DNA of 64,000 nucleotides from the NCBI GenBank assembly GCA_013619125.1, contig JABXKS010000001.1, forward strand, positions 1-64,000, in the 5' to 3' direction. The position numbers and the translations under genes are program-made. Numbering within the stretch: position 1 is the first letter of the stretch; each line of letters opens with the position of its first letter. Below the pieces are notes generated by a model, which was not told where the DNA came from, made no database searches, and worked only from the letters and a program-made list of their open reading frames with translations. Source of the stretch: Clostridiales bacterium. GTDB taxonomy: Bacteria > Bacillota > Clostridia > Tissierellales > GPF-1. Shown here one piece after another: positions 8,462-17,623 of this stretch.

Positions 8462-9325
8462 ATGAAACGTTTTTTACTCGCCTTCCTTGCAGCTCTGGTT
8501 GTAGTGGGTGGTATAGTAGCAATTGGTGTGTCTCTTCGTCCAGGCGATCAATCCAGTGATGTTTTCGGCTGGTTTGAGGATCTAAGTGAAAGAGATTTTC
8601 ATATCGGAGATGGAGAGAACGGATTAAGCAATCTTGAGAAGGTTGAATTGGAAGATTCCATCGCGTGGAATCAGGAACAGGAAATCATCATTGATAGTGA
8701 AGTGAGCAACATTGAAATCGTCAAAGGTGATTCGGATCAAATCGAAGTGAAAACGACGGGTAAGGTTTCTGACACCATTAAAGTGCATCTGAAAGTGGAA
8801 AAAAAGAATGATTCCGTTCGGATTCTTATTTGGCAAGATCGACCGGAAACATTGATGATGAACACAACGAATCTGGATACCGTGATTACATTGCCAAAAG
8901 ACTTTGCTGGTGATTTGGATATTCGAACCAATGTGGGCGATTTGGCATTTGGTGAGTTTAAAGGCGACAGCTTGATCATTGATTCTGATGTTGGTGATGT
9001 TCAGGGAATCGTTGAAGCCGAAGCGATTGAGATTGAATCCGATGTGGGCACGATTGACGTTACTGTAAACGGTGGAGATATCATTTTGAAGGCGGATGTT
9101 GGAGAGATTGAATTCATCTGCGAGAAAGCGGATTCTTTGATTGCAACCTCCGATGTTGGCGCGATTCATGCGACCCTCTCGCAAGCCGTGATTGATGCAG
9201 GAATTGCAGCGGAAGCAGGGATTGGCGATGTGGATGCGAATGTATCTTTCAAAGAAGGGAAAGATCGAGACGCAGCCATTCAGATGTATACGGATGTTGG
9301 AGAAGTGAAAATTCGCAAGCAATAA
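8462..9325 (+). CDS. Membrane-anchored DUF4097 beta-repeat protein
   Basis: The 287-residue product starts with a membrane anchor (residues 4-25) and then an acidic linker. From about residue 75 it has repeated short strands ending in DVG or NVG (for example IDSDVGDVQG, IESDVGTIDV, LKADVGEIEF), the single-stranded beta-helix pattern of DUF4097/LiaG-like proteins. Such proteins sit on the outer face of the membrane in cell-envelope stress operons. It is the last gene of the GntR operon, 12 bases after the permease, with a terminator behind it. Confidence 0.85.
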   Translation: MKRFLLAFLAALVVVGGIVAIGVSLRPGDQSSDVFGWFEDLSERDFHIGDGENGLSNLEKVELEDSIAWNQEQEIIIDSEVSNIEIVKGDSDQIEVKTTGKVSDTIKVHLKVEKKNDSVRILIWQDRPETLMMNTTNLDTVITLPKDFAGDLDIRTNVGDLAFGEFKGDSLIIDSDVGDVQGIVEAEAIEIESDVGTIDVTVNGGDIILKADVGEIEFICEKADSLIATSDVGAIHATLSQAVIDAGIAAEAGIGDVDANVSFKEGKDRDAAIQMYTDVGEVKIRKQ

Positions 9326-9346
9326 GAAAAGACCGGAAAAGGTACC

Positions 9347-9391
9347 GACCCCCAAAAGTTAGAGTGAAATCTAATCTTTGGGGGTCTTTTT
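9347..9391 (+). terminator. Terminator of the GntR-ABC-DUF4097 operon
   Basis: A 17-base arm starting GACCCCCAAA pairs with the arm ending TTTGGGGGTC (9370-9386); a T run follows. Confidence 0.9.
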
Positions 9392-9441
9392 AAATTTTCT
9401 GTGAAGAGATTCTTAAATCCACCTTAATTCAGCGATAAAGT

Positions 9442-9470
9442 TTGTTTTTTGATGATAAAATCAGTAAGAT
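9442..9470 (+). promoter_or_regulatory. Likely promoter of the second ABC operon
   Basis: TTGTTT (9442-9447) and TAAGAT (9465-9470) are separated by 17 bases; both boxes are two mismatches from consensus or better. Confidence 0.4.
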
Positions 9471-9536
9471 TAATAATTGGAAGGTAATGAAACTATTTGA
9501 AAAATGTAGACGTCTAATATGGGAAAGGGGGTTGCC

Positions 9537-10244
9537 ATGAGTCTGATAGAAGTGAAAGATATCAAAAAAGTATATCGCTTGGGAAGTGAGAAAGTACATG
9601 CACTTCGCGGCGTTTCTTTTAATATTGAAGCAGGCGAAGTTTGCGTGATCTTGGGAAAATCCGGATCAGGTAAATCGACGCTATTGAATATGATGGCGGG
9701 CTTGGAAAAGCCAACCAAAGGAAGTGTCAAGATTAAGGGAGAAGCAGTCACCAAGATGAGCGAGAAAAGATTGGCGATATTTCGGCAAAAAAATGTTGGA
9801 TTTATTTTTCAATCATATAATCTGATGGGTGCCTTAACGGCCCTTGAAAATGTAGCAATGCCGCTAACCTTTCGTGGAATTGGAAGTAAAAGGCGAAATG
9901 CCGCAGCAAAGAAGATGCTAGAGAACGTTGGATTGGGAGATCGTGTGAAACACAAGCCCAATCAGATGTCCGGAGGGCAGCAACAGCGTGTGGGCATTGC
10001 CCGCGCTTTGGTTGGAAAAGCCGAGGTGGTATTTGCCGATGAGCCGACGGGAAACCTCGATTCGAAAACCAGTGCAGAGGTCATGAAGTTAATGGTGGAT
10101 ATTTGCAAGCACAACAATCAAGCGCTAGTGATTGTTACCCATGATGGAAGTGTTGGACAATATGCCGATAAGATCGTCTCAATTTTGGACGGCGAGGTGC
10201 AGAATATCGTAGTGAAAGGGGAAAAAAAACATGAGCAAGCGTAA
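9537..10244 (+). CDS. ABC transporter ATP-binding protein (MacB/LolD type)
   Basis: The 235-residue ATPase has Walker A GKSGSGKST, signature MSGGQQQR, Walker B VVFADEPTGNLDS and the switch motif VTHDGS, the set typical of the MacB/LolD/FtsE group that partners FtsX-fold permeases. The ATG at 9537 is chosen over 9519 because a GGAAAGGGGG site lies at suitable distance. The permease partner is encoded two genes downstream. An exported protein gene lies between them and overlaps this gene by 14 bases, so all three are one unit. Confidence 0.92.
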   Translation: MSLIEVKDIKKVYRLGSEKVHALRGVSFNIEAGEVCVILGKSGSGKSTLLNMMAGLEKPTKGSVKIKGEAVTKMSEKRLAIFRQKNVGFIFQSYNLMGALTALENVAMPLTFRGIGSKRRNAAAKKMLENVGLGDRVKHKPNQMSGGQQQRVGIARALVGKAEVVFADEPTGNLDSKTSAEVMKLMVDICKHNNQALVIVTHDGSVGQYADKIVSILDGEVQNIVVKGEKKHEQA

Positions 10245-12267
10245 GGCGGTGGCATTCATCAGTATCTTGATGATTTTAGTCACCATGATACCAGCAGGAT
10301 TTGCAGTGGATAACGGAGTGGATATCCGTGTGAGTTCACTATCTTCAAATAAAATTGAGGTGGGTGATTCATTCTCAATGTATATAGATATTCATAATCA
10401 AACTGGGGATGCGATTGAGGTTAATTCAGTTCGAGTAGTCGATTCTTCGTTTGAATTGACACATATGAATCCAGGAGTGGGTTATACCATTGATAAGAAT
10501 CAAATTGAATCAGGCGTACAATTAACAGCAAAGTATTTTGGCGGCAAAAAAGAGATTACATTGGCTGTTGATTATACAAAAGTAGAGGATAATCTTAAAG
10601 GAAGCGCTACATACACAACAACACTTCCAGCAGTTCCTATTTGGGAGACGGATGATGATGCGGATGCTTCGGCAGATTATGAGCCGAACGTGATGGTGGA
10701 TCCAACACAGACGATTCCAACACTCACAGCGGGACGTGCCAATACGATTCAAATTGGATTTGTGAATGATGCTTCCTATGATGCGAAGAATATTAAAATC
10801 GAGCCGCAAATTTTGGGGATTGAGAATAGTCCCTTTGAAGTGAAACAGGTATCGATTGTAAAAACGATCGCTGAAATAAAAGCGGATAAATATGAAAGCG
10901 TCAGTTTTTCAGTCGACGTGAAGGGGAATGCTCCTTCCGGTCAGGTGATTATTCCAATCAAGGTGACCTATGAAAACACCTTTGGCGATGAATTTTCATC
11001 AACGATCAACTACTATGTGAAAGTGCAAAACTCCAATGCAATGCCGGTGATTGCCGTTCAGTCCATGAAATTGGACAATGGGACTTTAAACGCGGGAACA
11101 AACGACATCTTGCGAATAACGTTGAAAAACACCGGATCCTTGCAGGTGAAGAATCTTTCTGCAAAGATCAGCGGGTTTACAGCCAATGGCATTCAATTGA
11201 ACAATGCGGTGGATACGCAATTTATCACGCAGATCAATGGCGGACAAGTGGCTGTTTTGAGTTTTCCCGTAGCAGCTTATGAGAAAATCATGACAGGAAA
11301 TCAATCGTTGAACTTGTCATTTACCTATGAAGACGCCTATGGAAAAGCCGGGGAGAATGCGGCGACAATCTTTGTGCCAGTGGAAGGGGAAACAGAGGCT
11401 TCTAGCGATGGCAACGCATATTTAATGTTGGAAACCTATGACTTCGGTGGAGATGCGGTAACAGCGGGAGAATCATTTGATTTGACGGTCCGCTTCCGTA
11501 ACTCGAATCCGGAAAATTCCATTGAAAATACCGTGGTGACCATTAGTTCAGAAGAAGGAATCTTTGTACCGGTACAGAGCTCAAACTCCTTCTACATTGA
11601 AAAATTGGGTCCAAAGGAGGTCTATGAACATACCTTTACCTTGAGCCCAAGCCGGGACGCGAAATATCAAAGTTATAAGGTAACCTTCAATATCACGCCG
11701 AGCCACGGCATTGAATCACCGGAAATTAGCATCCCTGTGATCCAAGAGATGCGCTTGAAGATTCAAGAGCCTTCTTATCTGCCACACGCAGAGATTGGAA
11801 TGCGTATGGATTATGACGTTGATTTCTACAATACAGGAAGAACAACCCTTTATAATCTTGCTATCCGAGCGGAAGGAAACTTTGAAATGCCGGAGGGAGG
11901 AGAATCCTATATCGGCAACTTGAATTCGGGATCCAGCAACTACTACAGCCTGACTTTGGTGCCTTCTGAAGAAGCTCTGGAAGGGGTTATCTATTTCGAT
12001 TATGAGGACGCCGTGGGCGGTGCACATACCAAAGAGATGAAGTTCAGTATGATTGCGAGCGAGGGTATGTCGGAAGGCGAATTCCCAGGCGGAGATGAAT
12101 TTCCACCTGATTTCGAAGGGGGAATGGAACCTCCAATCGACGAAAAGAGCGGATTGCCACTTTGGGGATATGGAATTATTGCTGTGGTTGCCTTGGGTGT
12201 TATTGTGACCGTTGTGAAGAAACGAAAAGCGAAAAAGGCGGAAGAGGAGTTGGATCTCGATGAATAG
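10231..12267 (+). CDS. Exported COG1361-like protein with C-terminal membrane anchor
   Basis: The 678-residue protein has an N-terminal signal peptide (residues 5-25), several beta-sandwich repeats of about 120 residues of the COG1361/CARDB type (motifs such as DIHNQTGDAIEV, LRITLKNTGSLQVKNL, VRFRNSNPENSIEN, VDFYNTGRTTLYNL), an acidic Gly/Pro linker and one C-terminal membrane segment (LWGYGIIAVVALGVIVTV) with a basic tail. It probably sits outside the cell. Encoded between the ATPase and permease genes with overlaps on both sides, it is likely a periplasm-like adaptor or substrate-handling part of that ABC system. The exact role is not known. Confidence 0.82.
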   Translation: MSKRKAVAFISILMILVTMIPAGFAVDNGVDIRVSSLSSNKIEVGDSFSMYIDIHNQTGDAIEVNSVRVVDSSFELTHMNPGVGYTIDKNQIESGVQLTAKYFGGKKEITLAVDYTKVEDNLKGSATYTTTLPAVPIWETDDDADASADYEPNVMVDPTQTIPTLTAGRANTIQIGFVNDASYDAKNIKIEPQILGIENSPFEVKQVSIVKTIAEIKADKYESVSFSVDVKGNAPSGQVIIPIKVTYENTFGDEFSSTINYYVKVQNSNAMPVIAVQSMKLDNGTLNAGTNDILRITLKNTGSLQVKNLSAKISGFTANGIQLNNAVDTQFITQINGGQVAVLSFPVAAYEKIMTGNQSLNLSFTYEDAYGKAGENAATIFVPVEGETEASSDGNAYLMLETYDFGGDAVTAGESFDLTVRFRNSNPENSIENTVVTISSEEGIFVPVQSSNSFYIEKLGPKEVYEHTFTLSPSRDAKYQSYKVTFNITPSHGIESPEISIPVIQEMRLKIQEPSYLPHAEIGMRMDYDVDFYNTGRTTLYNLAIRAEGNFEMPEGGESYIGNLNSGSSNYYSLTLVPSEEALEGVIYFDYEDAVGGAHTKEMKFSMIASEGMSEGEFPGGDEFPPDFEGGMEPPIDEKSGLPLWGYGIIAVVALGVIVTVVKKRKAKKAEEELDLDE

Positions 12268-13546
12268 TATCGATCTTTTCCTGATGGGGATTAGAAATCT
12301 CTGGCGGAGAAAAGCGAGAACCTTCCTAACGGTCCTGGGCGTGATTATCGGGACAACAGCCATCATTGTCATGGTTTCCTTGGGCCTTGGGATGGAACGC
12401 GCGTTTATGGAACAAATGGAGCAAATGGGAAGTCTGACCAATGTAACAGTCTATAAGAATTGGGAAGGCGGATCGGATACAGAGTTGAATCAAAAGGCGA
12501 TTGAGAGTTTCAAAAATATTGAGAACGTCGAGGCTGTCTTGGCGCAAAAAAATAGTTATATGAAGATCAGTACCGGAAAGTATATTGCGAGTTTGGGCAT
12601 CAATGGCGTTGATTTGGATGCACTGGAAGCCTTTGGATTCCAAACGACAGAAGGCCGATTGCTCGAAGAAACCGATAAAAACGGATTACTGTTTGGGGCG
12701 CAAGCCATGAATGAATTTTACAACCCAAGAAAGAAACAGAATCGTTGGGAACAAGAGGTCGAAATCGATTTGCTGGAGCAGAAGCGAATGGTGATCACCA
12801 CGGATCAAATGTATGGAGAGCCCGTGCAAGATATGAGTGGGGACATGAAACGGCCGAAGCCTCATGATACCAAGGTGGTTGGCATCCTTGCGGAGTCTCA
12901 GGATATACGAGGCTGGGGCATTTATATGGATATCAACGATATGCAAAAGATCCTGGAAACGGATGCGAAAGTAACGGGACAAAAATTCGATAAAAATCTT
13001 GTTTATGACGATGTAACGATCAAGGTGAACAATGTCGACAATGTGGCGGCGGTTTCGGAAACCTTGAAGGTTCAGGGTTATCAAACATGGAGCATGACGG
13101 ATATGTTGGAGGAGATGCGCAATACGGCACGAACCATTCAATTGGTTTTGGCGGGGATTGGTGCTGTTTCCTTATTCGTAGCAGCCATTGGCATCACCAA
13201 TACCATGGTTATGTCGATCTATGAACGAACCCGTGAGATTGGTGTTATGAAAGTGCTTGGTTCTCGATTGGTTGATATCAAGCGACTCTTCTTGTTTGAA
13301 GCCGCATTAATTGGCGGGATCGGAGGTTTGATTGGTCTTGGCCTGAGTTTCGGGGTCTCGAAACTCATTAATCAGCTGGGCGCTGGCGCCCTGGGAATGG
13401 AGGGCGGTTCAGGCCTCTCCTATATTCCAGTTTGGCTGGCAGCGGCCGGCATTGGATTTTCCATGCTGATTGGTTTGATTTCAGGATATTATCCGGCAAA
13501 GAGGGCGATGAACTTGTCAGCCTTGGATGCGATACGCACAGAGTAA
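12260..13546 (+). CDS. ABC transporter permease, MacB/FtsX family
   Basis: The 428-residue protein has the MacB layout: one membrane segment near residues 20-45 (VLGVIIGTTAIIVMVSLGLG), an extracytoplasmic MacB_PCD domain of about 240 residues, and three C-terminal segments of the FtsX fold beginning LVLAGIGAVSLFVAAIGITN. SIYERTREIGVMKVLGSR is the hallmark coupling helix. It overlaps the exported-protein gene by 8 bases. Family members export peptides, siderophores or macrolides, or carry out mechanotransmission; the substrate here is unknown. Confidence 0.92.
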   Translation: MNSIDLFLMGIRNLWRRKARTFLTVLGVIIGTTAIIVMVSLGLGMERAFMEQMEQMGSLTNVTVYKNWEGGSDTELNQKAIESFKNIENVEAVLAQKNSYMKISTGKYIASLGINGVDLDALEAFGFQTTEGRLLEETDKNGLLFGAQAMNEFYNPRKKQNRWEQEVEIDLLEQKRMVITTDQMYGEPVQDMSGDMKRPKPHDTKVVGILAESQDIRGWGIYMDINDMQKILETDAKVTGQKFDKNLVYDDVTIKVNNVDNVAAVSETLKVQGYQTWSMTDMLEEMRNTARTIQLVLAGIGAVSLFVAAIGITNTMVMSIYERTREIGVMKVLGSRLVDIKRLFLFEAALIGGIGGLIGLGLSFGVSKLINQLGAGALGMEGGSGLSYIPVWLAAAGIGFSMLIGLISGYYPAKRAMNLSALDAIRTE

Positions 13547-13550
13547 GAAG

Positions 13551-13580
13551 AAGGAGAGCAGATTTGCTCTCCTTTGTTTT
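13551..13580 (+). terminator. Terminator of the second ABC operon
   Basis: AAGGAGAGCA pairs with TGCTCTCCTT around GATT, followed by TTGTTTT. Confidence 0.85.
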
Positions 13581-13672
13581 ATGAAGAATGTCATTGTGGT
13601 AGAATAGATAGGAATTAGAAGTGTAAGTGGGGTAGGATATAGATAAGAAAAGTAGAGGGGAGGCAAGATAAA

Positions 13673-14656
13673 ATGAGAGGCATGGATGAAGAATCGCGCA
13701 AGTATCATCAGAAAATGGCGAATCGAGAGAAAGAGCTTCAGGAAATGATTGAACGCAAAGAGAAGACAATCGAGCAGCGGATCGCAGGACAAGATCCCGG
13801 TTATAAGAAGAGAAGTATACCAACTCCTATTCGGAGGGCAAAACATACGCCGAGCGCCAAGAAAACCAGGGAAGAAACTTGGTTGGGGGAACAATCGTCT
13901 CCGAGACAATCGTCTCCAAGACAGGCGCCTCAACAACAGGAACCGAGACGATCGTCTACCAGACAACCGTCTATCAGACAATTCGAATCAAGAGCCGAGG
14001 AGGTCAAATCGACCTTTCAGAATTGGGGCGGTTCTCGTTCGGAAACTTCAACGGATAGTTCCAAGACTTTGGGCCGTGTGATTCGTACGGTTGTCATTCT
14101 CTATATCGTATTTGGCGTGTTCGCAGGAGTGATGCCAAGGATCGTTGGAAATCTGGGTGAATTTGTAACCGATATGAGAGAGGAATTCAATACGCCGCAA
14201 CCGGAGCCGGGCTATGAGGTTGTTACCGAAGAAGCAGTTCGGGAAGAACCAATTTTCATGCGAACGGACTCGGTTGACTTCATACTGAAGACCGAGGAAT
14301 GGATGGAAACTTTGGATCAAGCGCAAAGTTTTCTGGCTTTCGAGTATTCTGCTGAAGGCGGAGAGCCTGGTCCGGAAACTTGGTTGGCTGAGTTGCAGAG
14401 TTTGCCAGTGTATGAGAACACGCCACCGGATTCGGTATCAACGTATTGGGATTTTTTCTTGCAGGAATACGATTGGACCATGATGATGATGAATAAAGCG
14501 GTTAACAATGAATCCTATGAAGGGGATTTCGAATCGCTGAATCTTTTGCAATACGATAAGTTTGCCGAACTTGTGCGGGTATGGAATGAAGAAGGCGTTG
14601 ATTACGAAGTTTCATTCCGAACGTATGACTACAAATTGCTACCAAAGACAGAATAG
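13673..14656 (+). CDS. Single-pass membrane protein with disordered repeat region
   Basis: The family was not recognised. The 327 residues fall into an N-terminal charged coiled coil (residues 5-40, rich in Glu/Lys), a basic Ser/Gln/Pro/Arg stretch with repeated SSPRQ- and RQPS-like units (residues 70-105), one membrane segment (about 137-158, VIRTVVILYIVFGVFAGVMP) and an acidic C-terminal domain of about 150 residues. With no signal peptide, the N-terminus is probably cytosolic. The repeats are also visible as DNA (15-base units). The next gene begins 9 bases downstream. Confidence 0.75.
   Translation: MRGMDEESRKYHQKMANREKELQEMIERKEKTIEQRIAGQDPGYKKRSIPTPIRRAKHTPSAKKTREETWLGEQSSPRQSSPRQAPQQQEPRRSSTRQPSIRQFESRAEEVKSTFQNWGGSRSETSTDSSKTLGRVIRTVVILYIVFGVFAGVMPRIVGNLGEFVTDMREEFNTPQPEPGYEVVTEEAVREEPIFMRTDSVDFILKTEEWMETLDQAQSFLAFEYSAEGGEPGPETWLAELQSLPVYENTPPDSVSTYWDFFLQEYDWTMMMMNKAVNNESYEGDFESLNLLQYDKFAELVRVWNEEGVDYEVSFRTYDYKLLPKTE
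13892..13983 (+). repeat. Degenerate 15-base tandem repeats inside a gene
   Basis: Two adjacent units of the form CGTCTCCNAGACAAT are followed after about 30 bases by two units CGTCTANCAGACAAN. Each unit is an inverted repeat GTCT...AGAC. They encode the Ser/Pro/Arg/Gln repeats of the membrane protein. Confidence 0.7.
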
Positions 14657-14665
14657 GAGGACATC

Positions 14666-15541
14666 ATGAATCGATTGGAAAATGAAAAGATCCGCATTGT
14701 CGTCAAAGAGCGCGGCGCGGAGCTGACAAGTATCTTTCATAAGGGATTGCAAAAAGAATATTTGTGGCAAGCCGACCCCACCTACTGGGGCAAGCACGCG
14801 CCCGTGCTTTTTCCTGTGATCGGTGCACTTCGAGACGAGGAATTCATCCATGAGGGCAAGGTTTTCAATCTTTCCAACCATGGTTTCGCGCGAGATTTGG
14901 ATTTCCTTTTGATAGAAATGGGTGCAGACTATTTGGAGTATGAACTCGAGGCTACCGAAGCAACCAAGAAACGTTATCCCTTTGATTTTTCTCTTCGCAT
15001 TCGCTATACACTGGATGAAGAATCGGTGCATACCGATTATTTTGTGAAGAACAAAGGCGGAGAAGAAATGTTCTATTCTCTAGGGGCGCATCCGGCATTT
15101 AATTGGCCATTGGAACCTGAGGAAGATTTTTCGGATTATCATTTGCGATTTTCAAGACAAGAAAATTTGGATCGACTTTTGATTAATCAAGAGACTGGTC
15201 TTCGGAATCTCAAGAGAAGAAATGTAATGGAAGGGTCGCAAATATTGGACTTGGATCATGCTTTATTCCAAGATGACGCTTTGATCTTCGAAGGTGTGGA
15301 GTCGGAATGGATCCGGTTTGAAAGCCAGAAGAGTGACCGTTTTATTCAAGTATCTTTGACTGGGTTTACCCATTTGGGGATTTGGACGAAGCCGAACCAT
15401 GCGCCTTTTCTTTGCATTGAACCCTGGCTTGGACTCTGTGATCGGCAAGATACAACGAAAAATATCGATCAAAAAGAAGGAATTCGCATGGTGGGTGCTG
15501 GCGAAGCGAATCAAGTTCGGCTGACCATTGCTATCGGGTAA
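14666..15541 (+). CDS. Aldose 1-epimerase-like protein (LacX type)
   Basis: The 291-residue protein belongs to the galactose mutarotase-like superfamily, whose members interconvert alpha and beta anomers of hexoses or hexose phosphates. Supporting motifs are ERGAELTSIFHK, PVLFPVIGALRDEEF, the NHGFARD segment carrying the first catalytic His, LGAHPAFNWP with the second His, and GIWTKPNHAPFLCIEPWLGLCD with the catalytic Glu region. It is cytosolic. The sugar cannot be assigned. It lies 9 bases after the membrane protein gene and is closed by a terminator. Confidence 0.9.
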   Translation: MNRLENEKIRIVVKERGAELTSIFHKGLQKEYLWQADPTYWGKHAPVLFPVIGALRDEEFIHEGKVFNLSNHGFARDLDFLLIEMGADYLEYELEATEATKKRYPFDFSLRIRYTLDEESVHTDYFVKNKGGEEMFYSLGAHPAFNWPLEPEEDFSDYHLRFSRQENLDRLLINQETGLRNLKRRNVMEGSQILDLDHALFQDDALIFEGVESEWIRFESQKSDRFIQVSLTGFTHLGIWTKPNHAPFLCIEPWLGLCDRQDTTKNIDQKEGIRMVGAGEANQVRLTIAIG

Positions 15542-15575
15542 AGAGCGGAATAAAGAAAATTTGAGAGGCATATTT

Positions 15576-15610
15576 AAAGGCGATGCTCTTCTGGAGGGCT
15601 CGCCTTTTTT
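15576..15610 (+). terminator. Terminator after the aldose epimerase-like gene
   Basis: AAAGGCGA and GCTCTT arms pair with GGAGGGC and CGCCTTT, followed by a T run. Confidence 0.75.
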
Positions 15611-15645
15611 CGCGGATAATTTCTTGTAGAAAGCGGCGTTCGTGG

Positions 15646-15674
15646 TTGACAAGGTGTTTGGAGAAAGGTAAAAT
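15646..15674 (+). promoter_or_regulatory. Promoter of HAD phosphatase-nagA
   Basis: TTGACA (15646-15651) and TAAAAT (15669-15674) are separated by 17 bases. The start codon at 15707 follows closely, so the leader is about 25 bases. Confidence 0.8.
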
Positions 15675-15706
15675 TGGTATATACATATATACAACTGGAG
15701 GGGCAC

Positions 15707-16369
15707 ATGGAGAAAGCTATAATTTTTGATATGGATGGGGTAATTATCGATAGTGAACAAGCGCACAAGGAAGCCGCATATGTGTTGATTGATCGATTGG
15801 GTTTCTCTGTGAGCGAGTCTTTGTTTGAGACATTTACGGGTCGACGCAGTGTGGATTGCTGGAAGATGATGATGGATGCACAGGAAAAGTTGTTTGATTT
15901 TGATCCGATTAAGCTGGCGGAAGAGGAAGAGGAAATTTTCTTTTCGTTGTACTACGGAGAAAAACAGGCAGTTTTGGTTTCTGGCGTACAGGAATTGATG
16001 ATGAAGTTTCGTTCAATGGGTATTCCAATGATTGTGGCATCTTCTTCACCGGTGATGGCCATCGAAAAGATGCTGACGTATTTCCGACTGGAATCTGTTT
16101 TTACTGGGTTTGTGTCTGGCAGCAATGTCAAACATGGCAAGCCGGCACCCGATATTTTTCTGGCTGCGGCGGAAAAATTGAAAGTTAAACCCGAAGATTG
16201 CCTGGTGATTGAGGATTCGGATGCCGGGGTGGAAGCGGCGAAGCGTGCGGGGATGAAGGTAGTTGGATTTGCCAATCCGAATTCCCACAACCAAAAATTG
16301 AACGAAGCGGATCTGGTTGTAGACGATTTTATGGCTGAATGGGATCAAATTCAAAAACTGATGAGGTGA
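15707..16369 (+). CDS. HAD-family phosphatase (beta-phosphoglucomutase-like)
   Basis: The 220-residue protein has the HAD motifs: FDMDGVIIDSE near the N-terminus with nucleophile and acid Asp, VASSSP with the motif II Ser, the motif III Lys in SNVKHGKPAPDIF, and EDSDAGVEAAKRAG with the metal-binding acidic pair. The inserted helical cap is of the PGM-B class. It acts on a phosphorylated small molecule, probably a sugar phosphate. Adjacency to nagA, with 6 bases between them, suggests amino-sugar metabolism. The ATG at 15707 has a GGAGGGG site; the in-frame TTG at 15674 overlaps the promoter. Confidence 0.9.
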   Translation: MEKAIIFDMDGVIIDSEQAHKEAAYVLIDRLGFSVSESLFETFTGRRSVDCWKMMMDAQEKLFDFDPIKLAEEEEEIFFSLYYGEKQAVLVSGVQELMMKFRSMGIPMIVASSSPVMAIEKMLTYFRLESVFTGFVSGSNVKHGKPAPDIFLAAAEKLKVKPEDCLVIEDSDAGVEAAKRAGMKVVGFANPNSHNQKLNEADLVVDDFMAEWDQIQKLMR

Positions 16370-16375
16370 CGAAAG

Positions 16376-17506
16376 GTGAAAGCAATTATTAATGGGAAGA
16401 TGATTCTTCCAAATGAAGTAGTGGAAAACAAGGTATTGATTTTTGATCAACAGATTCAAAAAATTGCAGATGCGGTTCCGGAAGGTATTGAAGTGATTGA
16501 CGCTAAGGGCGCGTATGTGGCGCCGGGGTTTGTGGATGTGCATATCCATGGGGCAGGCGGTCATGACACCATGGAGGGAACGCGAGAAGCCTTGGAGGCG
16601 ATCAGCAACAAGATCGTCGCAGATGGTGTAACTAGCTTCTTACCAACAACGATGACCATGGACAAAGCGGCGGTTCGCCAGGCTTTTGCAGAAGCCAAAT
16701 TGGCTATCGACACCGATTTGCCGGGTGCTCGTCCTGTTGGAATCAACATGGAAGGCCCCTTTATTTCCATAGCCAAAAAGGGCGCACAAAATTCGGATTA
16801 TGTGGTGAAACCGGATTGGTCTTATATCGAAGGATATGAAGATGTGATTCGTTTGATGACCATCGCGCCAGAGGAAGATGAGAATCAAAACTTTATAAAA
16901 AAGGTGAAAAAAGAGACGGATATTCGACTCTCTATTGGACATTCCAACGCTACGTTTGAGGAAGCCTTGGCTGGGATCGATGCGGGATGTTCCCATATGA
17001 CACATTTCTTCAATGGGATGACTGGGTTGAACCATCGTGATCCAGGCTGTGTAGGCGCAGGATTTTCGTCCGATATTTTTGTGGAATTAATTACAGACAC
17101 CATTCATATTCACCCCGGCTTGTTCGAGTATATTGTGAAATCCAAGGGATTGGATCGAGTGGTTTTGATTACGGACTGCATCATGGCTGGCGGATTGGAA
17201 GACGGAGAGTATTCTTTGGGCGGACAAGCCGTAACCGTGGCGGGAGGTGCCGCACGATTGCTGGATGGAACTCTTGCAGGAAGTACACATAGTTTGATTA
17301 AAGCTGTGGAGAATGTGAGGAAGCATACAGCCTTGAGCCTGCCTGAAGTGGTGAGAATGGCAACCTTAACGCCAGCCGCTTCCATTGGGATTGATGCGGT
17401 AAAAGGAAGCTTGGAGACTGGCAAGGATGCCGACTTCGTGCTCTTCGACGAGGAATTTCGGGTTCTTGAAACGATCATTGCCGGAGAAAGTCGATATCAC
17501 GCATAA
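16376..17506 (+). CDS. nagA: N-acetylglucosamine-6-phosphate deacetylase
   Basis: NagA removes the acetyl group from GlcNAc-6-P, feeding cell-wall amino sugars into glycolysis via NagB. The 376-residue protein is an amidohydrolase barrel with the metal-binding HIHGAGGHD motif after VAPGFVDV, the Glu region NMEGPFIS, GHSNATFEEA and MTHFFNGMTGLNHR with metal His residues, and the catalytic Asp in LITDCIMAGG. Initiation is at GTG with AGGTGA upstream. No nagB lies here, so the pathway is completed elsewhere. It forms an operon with the HAD phosphatase. Confidence 0.95.
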   Translation: MKAIINGKMILPNEVVENKVLIFDQQIQKIADAVPEGIEVIDAKGAYVAPGFVDVHIHGAGGHDTMEGTREALEAISNKIVADGVTSFLPTTMTMDKAAVRQAFAEAKLAIDTDLPGARPVGINMEGPFISIAKKGAQNSDYVVKPDWSYIEGYEDVIRLMTIAPEEDENQNFIKKVKKETDIRLSIGHSNATFEEALAGIDAGCSHMTHFFNGMTGLNHRDPGCVGAGFSSDIFVELITDTIHIHPGLFEYIVKSKGLDRVVLITDCIMAGGLEDGEYSLGGQAVTVAGGAARLLDGTLAGSTHSLIKAVENVRKHTALSLPEVVRMATLTPAASIGIDAVKGSLETGKDADFVLFDEEFRVLETIIAGESRYHA

Positions 17507-17507
17507 C

Positions 17508-17545
17508 AAAAGAGCCTTGGGCACCTGCCTATGGCTCTTTTTTCT
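17508..17545 (+). terminator. Terminator after nagA
   Basis: AAAGAGCC pairs with GGCTCTTT and an inner GGCA with TGCC; a T run follows. Confidence 0.8.
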
Positions 17546-17623
17546 TGTCCTTTTTTTGGAATTCAGTAGAAGAAATTGGAGGAGAAGTGCTACAATGTAA
17601 GAAAGCGCAAAGGGGGGGAAGAG

